From GCA-2731375 sp964590195 (GTDB lineage Bacteria > Pseudomonadota > Alphaproteobacteria > GCA-2731375), in the NCBI GenBank assembly GCA_964590195.1, contig CAZPWJ010000009.1:18953-82952 (forward strand): DNA of 64,000 nucleotides, written 5' to 3'. A program made the position numbers and the translations under genes. Below, one piece after another: positions 1 through 8,034 of this stretch. The notes beneath the pieces were generated by a model. That model was not told where the DNA came from. It saw only the letters and a program-made list of their open reading frames with translations, and did not search any database. The number at the start of each line of letters is the position of its first letter. Positions within the stretch are counted from its first letter, which is position 1.

Positions 1-983
1 CCAAGGTCGAGTTTCCTGCCGGACAGATCCGCGCTCAGTTTTGGCAGCGTGCCGCTGCCGTCAAAGCTGATACTGCCGGCCAGATCGCTGTTGCCCAGGA
101 TCAGTTTCAAGTCGGACAGGGTCGCATTGCCATCATCGGCCTTGGCATGGGCGCTTAGTTTCAAGGCGGCTTTAGCGGGCACCGCATCGCCCGCCAAAGG
201 CCGCAGTCCTGACAGATCCGCCGCCGTGACCTCGACCTTCGCATCCATGTGCCTTGTCGGCAGCTTCGCCGTGCCCTTGATACTGGCGCTCAAGCCCAAG
301 GCCTCGAGCCTCAGATCGACCTGCATGGCCTTGTCGGGGCTCTGGGCATATTTCAATGGCCCCATTTGGCCTTCGAGTTTCAGCGCGATATCGTTGATCG
401 CCGCCTGCATGTTGACGTGCAGGGGATCATCGGCGGAGGTTGCGGTCGCCTCAAGCGTGGCCAGTTCAACTTTCGTAACCGCGCCGCTGGGACCGTCCCG
501 GTAGGTCACCAGGCCCTTTTCCAACACCAGTCGGCCAATATGGGGCATGACGCCGCCACCAGAGGTATCCGCCGCTGCGTCTTCGTCTGCCGGCTGGAAG
601 ATCCAATTGCCCACGCCCTTGGCATCGGTTTCGAACAAAATATCCGGTTCGATCAAGACCAGGCGGTTGACCTGAACATCACCAAACAGCAACGGCAGTA
701 ATTGCAGCTCCACCTCGAAACGGCGCAAAGTTATCATCCGCGGCTGGCTGCCCCAGGGGGCGTTGGCGAGGCTGACGCCTTCGCCCGAAACCGTCGGCGT
801 CAGGGATACCGACAGGGACAAGGGGCCTTCCAACGTCAGGGCACGGCCCGTGGCATCCTTGGCCGCCTGGGCGATTTCGGCGCGGTATTCGTCCACATCC
901 AGACTGGCCAGATAGGCCGCCCCGCCGCCGATGACCAGCACCAATACGACGACAATAATTCCGGCAATCTTGCCGATGTTCAT
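1..983 (-). CDS. AsmA family protein, 3' part outside window
   Basis: The frame opens at ATG 983 on the minus strand and is still open at base 1, so at least 327 residues are present and the C-terminus is missing. Residues 4-25 form one hydrophobic N-terminal helix (IGKIAGIIVVVLVLVIGGG), followed by the pattern LDVDEYRAEIAQAAKDATGR and a 'LTLEGPLSLSVSLTPT...SLANAPWG' stretch, which is the hallmark start of AsmA-domain proteins. These are inner-membrane-anchored, mostly periplasmic proteins related to lipid-transfer bridge proteins (TamB, YhdP) and affect outer-membrane assembly. The rest is low-complexity, beta-rich sequence as expected. It lies downstream of a citrate-synthase-like gene on the same strand, with a 105-base gap. 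Family assignment is firm; specific role is unknown. Confidence 0.85.
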   Translation of the reverse strand, partial: MNIGKIAGIIVVVLVLVIGGGAAYLASLDVDEYRAEIAQAAKDATGRALTLEGPLSLSVSLTPTVSGEGVSLANAPWGSQPRMITLRRFEVELQLLPLLFGDVQVNRLVLIEPDILFETDAKGVGNWIFQPADEDAAADTSGGGVMPHIGRLVLEKGLVTYRDGPSGAVTKVELATLEATATSADDPLHVNMQAAINDIALKLEGQMGPLKYAQSPDKAMQVDLRLEALGLSASIKGTAKLPTRHMDAKVEVTAADLSGLRPLAGDAVPAKAALKLSAHAKADDGNATLSDLKLILGNSDLAGSISFDGSGTLPKLSADLSGRKLDL

Positions 984-1088
984 CACCCGACCCTCCGCAC
1001 TTAGACGCTTATGTCCTTAAGCATAGTCCAACATGGAGGGCTTTGTCTTGGCTGTGATGACGGTTACTCAATAGCTGCGTTCGGCCTC

Positions 1089-2180
1089 CTATCCGGCGAC
1101 CGCCGCCAGGATTTCCCCCTTTGGCACGGGCCCGGTATAGCGCGAGGCCGGACGGATGATACGGCCGGTTTGCTCCTGCTCGAAAATATGCGCGGTCCAG
1201 CCCAGAACCCGTCCCATGGCGAAGGCCAGGGTGAACAGTTCGCGCGGCAGGCCGGCGGCCTCCAGGGCCAGGGCGGTATAGAACTCCACGTTGGTATCCA
1301 GGCGCCGATCCGGATAGCGCGCCGCCAGCTGCGCCAGGATCGCCTGCTCCACCGCCTCGGCCAGGGCGATACGGTTGGCGCCGCCGCGCAGATTCGCGAC
1401 CACGCCCTTGAGTACATCGGCGCGTGGGTCGCGGGTGCGGTAAATCCGGTGGCCAAAGCCCATCAAGCGTTCGCCGGCGGCGAATTGACGCTCCAGCCAG
1501 GGCTCGACACCGGCCAGTTCGCCGATTTCATCGAGCATATCCAGCACCGGGCCCGGCGCGCCGCCATGCAGAGGTCCCTTCAGGGCGCACAATGCCCCAA
1601 CTACCGAGGACACAATCCCCGCCCTGGTCGAGGCCACGACCCTGGCCGTGAAGGTGGAGGCGTTCAGGCCATGATCGGCCACGGTCACCAGATAAGTTTC
1701 CAGGGCCCGCGCCGCCGCCTGATCCACCGGGCCGCCGGTTAGCATGGCCAGGAAATCCTCGGCCTGGCCCCTGCCGGGATCCGGCGCAATGGGCGCCATA
1801 TTCTGGCTTTGCCGCCACAGGGCGGCGGTAAAGACCGGCACGGCGGCACACAGCAGCAGATGATCGCAGGTATCGTCGCCCAGCATGGCCAAACCGGCGC
1901 GCAAGCCTTCGATCGCGGTGAGGTCCGTCGCGGCGGGCAGCAAAACAGGCAGCATCTCCGCCGCCCGCAGCCGCCCCTGCCCCAACGCCTGTCGAATGGC
2001 GGCGCTGTCTTGCTGGCCCGGCGCCAGGCCATCCCATAGCAATGCCGCCATGTCGGCGAAATCGTAATCCGAGGCCAGTTCTTCAATGTCATGGCCGCGC
2101 ACAATCAGGCGGCCCGCCTCGCCATCCACCTGACTCAACGTGGTCACCGCCGCCACAACACCATCCAAACCCGTATCCAT
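1089..2180 (-). CDS. citrate synthase / 2-methylcitrate synthase family protein
   Basis: 363 residues, near the length of short bacterial citrate synthases. The enzyme condenses acetyl-CoA or propionyl-CoA with oxaloacetate. The three catalytic positions are visible: His in HGLNAS, His in MGFGHRIYRTRDPRAD, and Asp in LDTNVEFYTAL; the C-terminal arginine motif SRYTGPVPKG is also present. I chose ATG 2180 because AGGAG lies about eight bases upstream; an upstream in-frame start at 2243 has no ribosome site and would add 21 non-conserved residues. It is divergent from a second family member at 2283, and the two share a 102-base intergenic region. It could be citrate or methylcitrate synthase; sequence alone does not settle the acyl-CoA preference. 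Confidence 0.88.
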   Translation of the reverse strand: MDTGLDGVVAAVTTLSQVDGEAGRLIVRGHDIEELASDYDFADMAALLWDGLAPGQQDSAAIRQALGQGRLRAAEMLPVLLPAATDLTAIEGLRAGLAMLGDDTCDHLLLCAAVPVFTAALWRQSQNMAPIAPDPGRGQAEDFLAMLTGGPVDQAAARALETYLVTVADHGLNASTFTARVVASTRAGIVSSVVGALCALKGPLHGGAPGPVLDMLDEIGELAGVEPWLERQFAAGERLMGFGHRIYRTRDPRADVLKGVVANLRGGANRIALAEAVEQAILAQLAARYPDRRLDTNVEFYTALALEAAGLPRELFTLAFAMGRVLGWTAHIFEQEQTGRIIRPASRYTGPVPKGEILAAVAG

Positions 2181-2229
2181 GCGCCTATCTCCTATTTGTT
2201 GGTTTCTCTTGCCGTTCGGGCTGTATCTG

Positions 2230-2270
2230 ATATTGTCATTCATATCGTCAATATTGATTCATACAATCAA
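2230..2270. promoter_or_regulatory. inverted repeats in the divergent citrate-synthase promoter region
   Basis: Two inverted repeats sit in the 102-base gap between the divergent genes. TTGATT-N5-AATCAA (2254-2270) has perfect six-base arms, and ATATTG (2230-2235) pairs with CAATAT (2249-2254) across 13 bases. The region is AT-rich compared with its surroundings. The protein starting at 2283 carries an N-terminal helix-turn-helix, so autoregulation through these sites is a reasonable inference, not shown. Confidence 0.4.
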
Positions 2271-2282
2271 CCTTGAAAGATC

Positions 2283-3500
2283 ATGGCCAAGCCATATCTC
2301 AACGCCCGTGAAGCGGCGGCGGAATTGAATGTTTCCCGGGCCACTTTGTACGCCTACGTCAGCCGGGGGCTGGTGCGTTCGGAACCGGTGGAGGGCAGCC
2401 GCAGCCGGCTTTATCGCGCCGACGACGTCCGGGCCATCAGAGCACGGAAAACCGCGGAATTCGGCACCAAAGCCGGATCTGAAACAATTGCCGCCACCGC
2501 CCTGACCCACGGTACGCCAATCCTGGATTCGGCCATTACCCTGATTGCCGACGGGGAATTGTACTACCGAGGAAGGGACGCCACGGAATTGGCACGCAAC
2601 TCCAGCCTGGAAAGTGTCGCGGGTCTGTTGTGGCAATGCGATGAAGATGACCCCTTCGCCGAGGGCGCGCCGGATATCGGCGCATTTTCTTCGCCGTTGA
2701 GCGGTATTGCCCGCTGTCAGGCGCTGTTGCCTCTGGCGGCAGCCCAGGATTTGCGTGCCTATAATCTCGAAGCCGGCAGCGTCGCCCGCACCGGCGCCGA
2801 TCTGCTGCGCCTGCTGTGCGCTGGCTTCACCAGCAAAAAACCCTCGATAGAACCGATCCATGCGCAATTGAGTGACCACTGGGCCGGCGACAGTGGTGCC
2901 GCGAAGCTGATCCGGGCCGCCCTGGTGCTCTGTGCCGACCACGAATTGAATGCCTCCACCTTCACCGTGCGCTGCGTCGCCTCGACCCGCGCCACGCCGT
3001 ACGGCGCCGTGATGGCGGGGCTGTCCGCCCTGCAGGGACCGCGCCATGGCGGCCAGACCGCCCGCGTCGCGGCCCTGTTCGATGAAGTCGCAAGCGCCGA
3101 AAGTCCGTTGGCGGCGGTTGCCGCCCGCTTGCGCCGGGGCGAACGACTGCCCGGCTTCGGCCATACTCTCTATCCCGGCGGCGACCCCCGCTACAAGCTG
3201 CTGCATCGCCTGCTCAACGCCACTCTGGGCAGCAACAAGAGCCTCGCCATGGCCGAGGAACTGGCCACGGCAGCCACCGCCAACACCGGTTTGCGGCCCA
3301 ATGTCGATTTCTCGCTGGTCATGCTGCAACGCAGCCTGGATCTGCCGGCAATCGCGCCCATGGGGATTTTCGCCATTGGCCGCTGTGCCGGCTGGGTCGC
3401 CCATGCCCAGGAACAATATCTGCGGCCCGAGTTGATCCGCCCCCGGGCTCGCTATACCGGCGAACAACCACAACTGGCGCGGACGCCCCTCAACGCCTAA
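2283..3500 (+). CDS. citrate synthase family protein with N-terminal helix-turn-helix
   Basis: 405 residues. Residues 5-60 form a MerR/excisionase-type winged helix-turn-helix (YLNAREAAAELNVSRATLYA, then VSRGLVRSEP and SRLYRADDVRAIRARK). The remainder is a citrate synthase fold with His in DHELNASTFT, His in LPGFGHTLYPGGDPR, Asp in RPNVDFSLVML and the C-terminal RARYTGEQP motif. The catalytic triad appears intact, so the protein may be both a DNA binder and an enzyme, or a regulator that senses acyl-CoA or oxaloacetate. The ATG is preceded by GAAAG. It is divergently arranged with a conventional family member (1089-2180), which fits a paired sensor and enzyme. HTH-citrate synthase fusions exist in proteobacterial genomes but their role is poorly defined. 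Confidence 0.88.
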   Translation: MAKPYLNAREAAAELNVSRATLYAYVSRGLVRSEPVEGSRSRLYRADDVRAIRARKTAEFGTKAGSETIAATALTHGTPILDSAITLIADGELYYRGRDATELARNSSLESVAGLLWQCDEDDPFAEGAPDIGAFSSPLSGIARCQALLPLAAAQDLRAYNLEAGSVARTGADLLRLLCAGFTSKKPSIEPIHAQLSDHWAGDSGAAKLIRAALVLCADHELNASTFTVRCVASTRATPYGAVMAGLSALQGPRHGGQTARVAALFDEVASAESPLAAVAARLRRGERLPGFGHTLYPGGDPRYKLLHRLLNATLGSNKSLAMAEELATAATANTGLRPNVDFSLVMLQRSLDLPAIAPMGIFAIGRCAGWVAHAQEQYLRPELIRPRARYTGEQPQLARTPLNA

Positions 3501-3543
3501 GCTAGCGGAAAATTGGGCTGAATAAATTTGGGGAGAGCAAACA

Positions 3544-4974
3544 ATGCTGACGTTCGTGGAATACCGCAAGATGGATGCCACGGCCCTGGCCGAGGCCATT
3601 GCCAAGGGTGAGTTGGCGGCGGGGGAAATTCTGGAAGCCGCCATTGCCCGGGCCGAGGCGGTGAACCCGGCCATCAACGCCATAGTCCATCAACAGTTCG
3701 ATCAGGCCCGCCAAACAATCGCCAACGGCGCCGCCCCCGACGGCCCCTTCAGGAATGTGCCCTATCTGTTGAAGGATCTGGGCGCCTTCGATGCGGGACA
3801 ACCCTGCAGCATGGGCAGCCGCCTGTGGGCCGATTTCGTGCCCGACCATGACGCGACTTATACCGAGCGCTGCAAGGCCGCCGGGCTGGTCATCATGGGC
3901 CGCACCAACACGCCGGAAATGGGCCTGAACGCCACGACCGAGCCGACCCTGCACGGCGCCACGCCGAACCCATGGAACGCCGACCATTCGGCGGGCGGTT
4001 CGTCGGGAGGCTCGGCAGCGGCGGTCATCGCCGGCATCCTGCCCATGGCGCACGCCACCGACGGCGGCGGTTCGATCCGTATTCCAGCCGCCAATTGCGG
4101 CCTGTTCGGGGTCAAGCCGACCCGCGGCCGCAACCCCGCCGGACCTGATGTAGGCGAGGGCTGGAGCGGCATGTCCACGGGCCATATTGTCAGTCGTTCA
4201 GTGCGGGATTCCGCCCGTATGATGGATTGCACCCATGGCCCCGCGCCGGGTGATCCATATGCCGCCCCCGCCCCCGCCCGCCCCTTTACCGACGAGGTCG
4301 GCGCCGATCCCGGAAAGCTGCGCATCGCCCTGATGACCGACGGCTTCGACGGCCGGCCGCTTGATCCCGAATGCGTCGCGGGCGTGGAGAACGCAGCCAA
4401 GCTGTGCGCCGATCTGGGGCACATGGTGGAGCCAGCCCAGCCGAAACTGGATGTGAGCGCCTTGGTCCAGGCCACCCGCACGGTGATCGCCGGCAATGTC
4501 TGGACCGCCGTGCGCATGCGTTGCGAGGCCCTGGGGCGGGAACCCAGCGGCCAGGATGTGGAAGCCGTCACCTGGGCCCTGGCCCAGGAGGGCACCCAAT
4601 CAAGCGCCGGCGACTATGCCGCCGCCGTCCTGGCCCTGCATCAAAGCAGCCGGCAACTGGCGGCGTTTTTTCAGGACTACGACCTGATCCTGTCATCCAC
4701 GCTGCGCCACCCGCCCCTGCCCCTGGGCGCGATCAGCATGCAGGACAACGACCTGGATCATTATTGCCAGGCGCTGTTCGAGGAGGAGATTGCCATTACG
4801 CCCTACTATAACAACACCGGCTGTCCGGCCATGACCGTGCCCCTGCATATGAGCAGCACCGGCCTGCCCGTAGGCATCCATTTCGGCGCGCCCTTTGGTG
4901 ATGAAGCGACGTTGTTCCGTCTGGCCGCCCAACTGGAAGCGGCGCAACCCTGGTTTGACCGTGTGCCTGATTAG
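3544..4974 (+). CDS. amidase (amidase signature family)
   Basis: 476 residues. The amidase signature Ser-cisSer-Lys triad is visible: Lys in PYLLKDLGAFDAG, then the glycine/serine stretch SAGGSSGGSAAAV (cis-Ser and nucleophilic Ser), followed by ATDGGGSIRIPAANCGLFGVKP. C-terminal PYYNNTGCPAMTVPLHMSSTGLPVG is also typical. The enzyme hydrolyses carboxylic amides to acid and ammonia in the cytoplasm; substrate cannot be read from sequence. A GGGGAGAG ribosome site precedes ATG 3544. It starts 43 bases after the HTH-citrate synthase on the same strand and may be cotranscribed. The indole-acetamide or 6-aminohexanoate type cannot be distinguished. Confidence 0.9.
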   Translation: MLTFVEYRKMDATALAEAIAKGELAAGEILEAAIARAEAVNPAINAIVHQQFDQARQTIANGAAPDGPFRNVPYLLKDLGAFDAGQPCSMGSRLWADFVPDHDATYTERCKAAGLVIMGRTNTPEMGLNATTEPTLHGATPNPWNADHSAGGSSGGSAAAVIAGILPMAHATDGGGSIRIPAANCGLFGVKPTRGRNPAGPDVGEGWSGMSTGHIVSRSVRDSARMMDCTHGPAPGDPYAAPAPARPFTDEVGADPGKLRIALMTDGFDGRPLDPECVAGVENAAKLCADLGHMVEPAQPKLDVSALVQATRTVIAGNVWTAVRMRCEALGREPSGQDVEAVTWALAQEGTQSSAGDYAAAVLALHQSSRQLAAFFQDYDLILSSTLRHPPLPLGAISMQDNDLDHYCQALFEEEIAITPYYNNTGCPAMTVPLHMSSTGLPVGIHFGAPFGDEATLFRLAAQLEAAQPWFDRVPD

Positions 4975-5022
4975 GGCAGCATTCGCCTTGCGGGCGGGCG
5001 GTCTTTTAGGGATAAACACGGC

Positions 5023-6015
5023 ATGAAAAAGATAACGGTTATCGGCGCCGGTGCCTGGGGCACCGCGCTGGCGCAATTCTTGGCGGCGGCGGGCCGGACG
5101 ACGCAAATCTGGGCCCGCGAGGACGAGGTTGTCGAGGCGATCAACAACGATCACGCCAACCCCATTTTCCTGCCCGACTTTGCCTTGCATGACGATCTGC
5201 ACGCCACCTCGGATCTGGCCGAGGCGGCGGCGGCGGATTTGGTCCTGCTGGTCACCCCGGCGCAGTTTCTGCGCCCGGTAACGGCGGATCTGGCCGCCCA
5301 TATCAAACCCGGCGTGCCGGTGGTGATCTGTGCCAAGGGCATTGAAAAAGACAGCTTTGCCCTGATGAGCGAGGTGCTGTCGGAAACCCTGCCCGAGGCG
5401 CCGCAAGCGGTCCTGTCCGGCCCTACGTTTGCCATTGAAGTCGCCAAGGGTCTGCCAACGGCGGTCACCCTGGCCTGTGCCGACGAGGATTTGGGCGGAC
5501 GCATCGTGGCGGCCATCGGGCAGCCGCATTTTCGGCCCTATTGGACCGATGATGTGATCGGCGCCCAGATCGGCGGCGCCGTCAAGAACGTCCTGGCCAT
5601 CGCCTGCGGCATCGTCGAGGGGCGGGCCCTGGGTGATAACGCCCGCGCCGCCCTGATGACCCGCGGCCTGGCCGAGATGATGCGCTATGGCGCCATGCGC
5701 GGCGGCCGGGCGGAAACCCTGATGGGCCTGTCGGGCCTGGGCGATCTGGCCCTGACCTGCAATTCGGACCAATCCCGCAACATGTCCCTGGGCATTGAAC
5801 TGGGCGAAGGCCGGCGCATGGAGGATATTCTGGCGGAGCGGCGATCCGTGGCCGAAGGCGCCCATACGGTCAGCGCCATCGCCGATCACGTCAGCCCGAT
5901 GGATTTCGAGATGCCTATTTGCACCGCGATGGACGGGGTGCTGAACTACATGGCGGATATCGACGCCACCATCAAAGGCATGTTGGAGCGGCCTTACCGG
6001 GCCGAGCAGGGCTAG
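5023..6015 (+). CDS. gpsA: glycerol-3-phosphate dehydrogenase [NAD(P)+]
   Basis: 330 residues, the usual GpsA length. It reduces dihydroxyacetone phosphate to sn-glycerol 3-phosphate, the backbone for phospholipid synthesis. The N-terminal Rossmann motif VIGAGAWGTALAQFL (residues 5-19), CAKGIEKDS, LSGPTFAIEVAKGLPTAVTLA, the catalytic-lysine region GGAVKNVLAIACGIVEG and MGLSGLGDLALTC are all present. It follows the amidase by 48 bases on the same strand. In many alphaproteobacteria gpsA is followed by an EVE-domain gene, as it is here, which supports the reading of the next, damaged gene. Confidence 0.97.
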   Translation: MKKITVIGAGAWGTALAQFLAAAGRTTQIWAREDEVVEAINNDHANPIFLPDFALHDDLHATSDLAEAAAADLVLLVTPAQFLRPVTADLAAHIKPGVPVVICAKGIEKDSFALMSEVLSETLPEAPQAVLSGPTFAIEVAKGLPTAVTLACADEDLGGRIVAAIGQPHFRPYWTDDVIGAQIGGAVKNVLAIACGIVEGRALGDNARAALMTRGLAEMMRYGAMRGGRAETLMGLSGLGDLALTCNSDQSRNMSLGIELGEGRRMEDILAERRSVAEGAHTVSAIADHVSPMDFEMPICTAMDGVLNYMADIDATIKGMLERPYRAEQG

Positions 6016-6050
6016 GATGTTAGGTCTTAAGGGGACTAGGGGAAAGAGGC

Positions 6051-6470
6051 ATGGCCTATTGGCTGTTTAAATCGGAACCGGGCGCCTGGTCGTGGGATGA
6101 TCAGGTCAAGGAGGGCTAGAAGGGCGCCGAATGGGACGGCGTGCGCAACCATCAGGCCGGCAACAACATGAAGGCCATGAAGATCGGTGACAAAGGCTTC
6201 TTCTATCACTCGGTCAATGAAAAACGCATCGTCGGTATCGTCGAAGTCTGCAAATTGTGGTATCTGGACCCGACTGATCCAAAGGGCAAGTTCGGCATGG
6301 TCGATGTTCGCGCCATCGAGGCGATGCCGAAGCCGGTTACCCTGGCCGACGTCAAGGCCGACGAAAGGCTGGCCGAAATGCCCCTGGTCACCAACACCCG
6401 TCTGTCCGTGCAGCCGGTGGATGCCAAAAGCTGGAAAATCATCTGCCGCATGGGCGGTCTGAAACCATGA
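6051..6470 (+). pseudogene. EVE domain protein gene interrupted by an in-frame TAG
   Basis: From ATG 6051 (preceded by GGGGAAAGAGG) the frame reads MAYWLFKSEPGAWSWDDQV then KEG, hits TAG at 6117-6119, and continues without shift as KGAEWDGVRNHQAGNNMKAM and on to TAA-type termination at 6470. Both halves match the EVE (YTH/PUA-like) fold: the N-terminal WLFKSEP and WSWDDQ, then EWDGVRN, GFFYHS and CRMGGL at the C-terminus. EVE proteins bind modified bases in nucleic acid. Only one codon separates this from a complete 139-residue protein. It is either a nonsense mutation, a sequencing or assembly error, or (least likely) readthrough; a downstream GTG at 6141 could restart but would lack the first strands. 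Confidence 0.8.
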
Positions 6471-6509
6471 ACAAACCGAGTTAATCTATCTGTATTTTGG
6501 AGTTTTGAC

Positions 6510-8027
6510 ATGACCATCCCCGCGAACGATTGGATCGCCCACCACGCCCGCTTCGTGCCCAACAACGAGGCCATGCATGATCTGACCTCGGGCCGCCATT
6601 TCACTTACGCGGAGATGAACGTGCGTGTTGACCAGGCGGCGTTGTATCTGCGCGACGGCCTTGGCGTACAGGATGGCGACCGGGTGGCGGTGCTGTGCCA
6701 CAACGACACCGACATGTTCGAAATACAGTTCGCCTGCCATCGTCTGGGCGCCATATTCTTGCCCCTGAACTGGCGTCTCGCCGTGCCGGAGTTGGAATAC
6801 ATCTGCAAGGATGCGGCGCCGAGGGCGCTGATGTACGGCATGGAATTCGTGGAGGAAGCGGCGGAAATTAAACGCCTTGCGGAGGTTCCCGTCACGGCCA
6901 GCCTGAACAATGGCGGCGACAGCGACTATGAAGGCGGCCTGGCCGCCGCCAGCGGAACCGTGCAGCCGCCGGCGCGGGAGCTGGATGATATCTGGACGCT
7001 GATGTACACCTCGGGCACCACGGGCCGGCCCAAGGGCGCCAAGATCACCTACAAAATGGCCGTCTTCAATTCGGTTCAATGCGCCATGACGGTTGAAATC
7101 ACCAACCGCTCGAGAAATCTGGTTTTCCTGCCGATCTTTCACACCGGCGGCCTGAACGTCTATGCCAACCCGATGTTTCACACCGGCGGCGCCAATGTGG
7201 TGCTGCGGGAATTCGACCCGGCCTATTTTTTGCAACTGCTATCGGACAAGGCGCTCAACATCACCCATCTGCTGGGCGTGCCGACGAATTTCCTGATGCT
7301 GGCCCAGGAACCGGGCTTCGCCACCGCGGATCTGTCCCATATCGTCTGCATCGGCGTCGGCGGCGCGGCCGCGCCTCTGTCCCTGATCGAAGATTTCGGC
7401 GACAAGGGCATCAATCTACAACAGGGCTGGGGCATGACGGAAACCGGCCCCCTGGGCCTGATGCTGTCGGGCGATCAGGCCGTATCCAGGGTTGGCTCCT
7501 CCGGCCTGCCGCCTTTGTATGTGGGCCTGCGCATCGTTGACGAAAACGAACAGGACGTGGCCCAGGGCGAAACCGGCGAACTGCTGATCAAGGCGCCCAC
7601 CGTGACGCCGGGCTATTGGAACCGGGAAGCCGAGCACGACGATTTCTACACCCCCGACGGCTGGTTCCGCACCGGCGATGCCGCCCGCCAGGACGAAGAC
7701 GGCTATTACTATATCGTCGACCGGACCAAGGACATGTATATCTCGGGCGGCGAGAATGTTTATCCGGTGGAGGTGGAGAACGTTATTTTCCAACTCGACG
7801 GCGTCCTGGAAAATGCCGTGATCGGCATTCCGGATGAAAAATGGGGCGAGGTCGGGCGCGCCTGCGTGGTCTTGAAGCCGGGCGCGAATTTGGATGAGTC
7901 GGCGGTGATCGATCACTGCGGCAGCCAGCTGGCCCGCTTCAAGGTGCCAAAACAGGTCCGCTTCATGGACGAGCTGCCCCACAACGCCACGGGCAAGGTG
8001 CTAAAGCACGAACTGCCCCGGGACTAA
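6510..8027 (+). CDS. AMP-forming acyl-CoA synthetase
   Basis: 505 residues, ANL superfamily. It activates a carboxylic acid to its CoA thioester via an acyl-adenylate. Visible motifs: P-loop-like YTSGTTGRPKGAKIT (about 165-180), QGWGMTETGPLG (A5), GWFRTGDAARQDEDGYYYIVDR (A7/A8 hinge), and the C-terminal catalytic lysine in NATGKVLKHELPRD. The N-terminal WIAHHARFVPNNEAM resembles medium/long-chain or aryl-CoA synthetases of alphaproteobacteria. ATG 6510 is preceded by TTTTGGAG. It is followed, tail to tail, by an amidohydrolase. Substrate is not predictable beyond a fatty or aryl acid. Confidence 0.9.
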   Translation: MTIPANDWIAHHARFVPNNEAMHDLTSGRHFTYAEMNVRVDQAALYLRDGLGVQDGDRVAVLCHNDTDMFEIQFACHRLGAIFLPLNWRLAVPELEYICKDAAPRALMYGMEFVEEAAEIKRLAEVPVTASLNNGGDSDYEGGLAAASGTVQPPARELDDIWTLMYTSGTTGRPKGAKITYKMAVFNSVQCAMTVEITNRSRNLVFLPIFHTGGLNVYANPMFHTGGANVVLREFDPAYFLQLLSDKALNITHLLGVPTNFLMLAQEPGFATADLSHIVCIGVGGAAAPLSLIEDFGDKGINLQQGWGMTETGPLGLMLSGDQAVSRVGSSGLPPLYVGLRIVDENEQDVAQGETGELLIKAPTVTPGYWNREAEHDDFYTPDGWFRTGDAARQDEDGYYYIVDRTKDMYISGGENVYPVEVENVIFQLDGVLENAVIGIPDEKWGEVGRACVVLKPGANLDESAVIDHCGSQLARFKVPKQVRFMDELPHNATGKVLKHELPRD

Positions 8028-8034
8028 TACCAAT

